Shown here in pieces: positions 5,839 to 5,967 of a DNA stretch of 5,967 nucleotides (position 1 is its first letter; each line of letters begins with the position of its first letter). Under the pieces are notes generated by a model that was not told where the DNA came from, searched no databases, and saw only the letters and a list, made by a program, of their open reading frames with translations. The position numbers and the translations under genes are program-made. Source of the DNA: JBDHZK01 sp039811865 (GTDB lineage Bacteria > Actinomycetota > Actinomycetes > Propionibacteriales > Propionibacteriaceae); NCBI GenBank assembly GCA_039811865.1, contig JBDHZK010000146.1, forward strand, positions 1-5,967, in the 5' to 3' direction.

Positions 5839-5967
5839 GGCTCCGCTCCCGGCACAGGTTCGTTCCTCGGCGTTCGGGCCGTTTCGGTTCGCCTTGCCGC
5901 CGTCCTGCCGGCCATTGACCGGGGAGCCGCCGACCGACCAAGCCTTGAAAGCTCGAAGGTGGTTGTT

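Larger units (their letters stand above)
5650..5967. other. Gene-free GC-rich tail of the window
   Basis: Beyond the possible terminator I see no supported gene. Several frames on both strands lack stops (two on the + strand, and one on the - strand that stays open to the window end), but at this GC content that is expected by chance. Their translations are rich in Pro, Arg, Ala and Gly without a recognisable domain or ribosome site. No tRNA fold is apparent. The stretch may be spacer, an intergenic repeat, or the 3' end of a converging gene beyond the edge. Confidence 0.5.

Noticed and set aside
5463..5967. Minus-strand frame, open to the window end, with an AKAKANGAAG-like tract
   Set aside because: It runs antisense through the kinase end and has low-complexity composition. 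It cannot be supported as a gene without sequence beyond the edge.

Overview
The window comes from a GC-rich bacterium, almost certainly an actinobacterium (Actinomycetota). The evidence is strong G/C bias at third codon positions, frequent GTG starts, 4-base GTGA gene overlaps, and an actinobacterial-style membrane glycosyltransferase. I cannot assign a genus. All five supported genes lie on the + strand, in three transcriptional blocks separated by strong hairpins. I see no mobile element, CRISPR array, tRNA or rRNA.

Block 1 (1-1309) is the 3' end of a membrane-embedded family-39 glycosyltransferase of the YkcA/YkcB mannosyltransferase-like type. Its last membrane helices lead into a glycine-rich linker and a small exported C-terminal domain. 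A 17-bp hairpin eight bases after the stop codon closes the unit.

Block 2 (1310-3806) is a two-gene ABC importer for glutamine or a related polar amino acid. The first gene fuses a signal peptide, one GlnH-like substrate-binding domain and a GlnP-like permease in one polypeptide of 483 aa. The second gene, overlapping it by 4 bases, encodes the GlnQ-type ATPase. The assembled transporter would probably be a permease homodimer carrying two tethered binding domains plus an ATPase dimer. The upstream gap holds a nearly concentric dyad that may be an operator. A 60-nt hairpin ends the unit.

Block 3 (3807-5705) is a two-component system: an OmpR/PhoB-type response regulator followed, with a 4-base overlap, by a histidine kinase with two membrane helices and almost no extracytoplasmic sensor domain. 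The short leader before the regulator holds the most interesting signal in the window. It is a perfect TACCCC-CA-GGGGTA palindrome resembling CsoR/RcnR-family (copper or sulfur-responsive) operators, nested in a larger inverted repeat that also covers the Shine-Dalgarno sequence and the likely start codon.

The last ~320 bases (5650-5967) hold a possible terminator and a triplicated hexamer, but no convincing gene. I found no clearly novel multi-gene system; the core genes belong to known families, and the items worth checking are regulatory and architectural.
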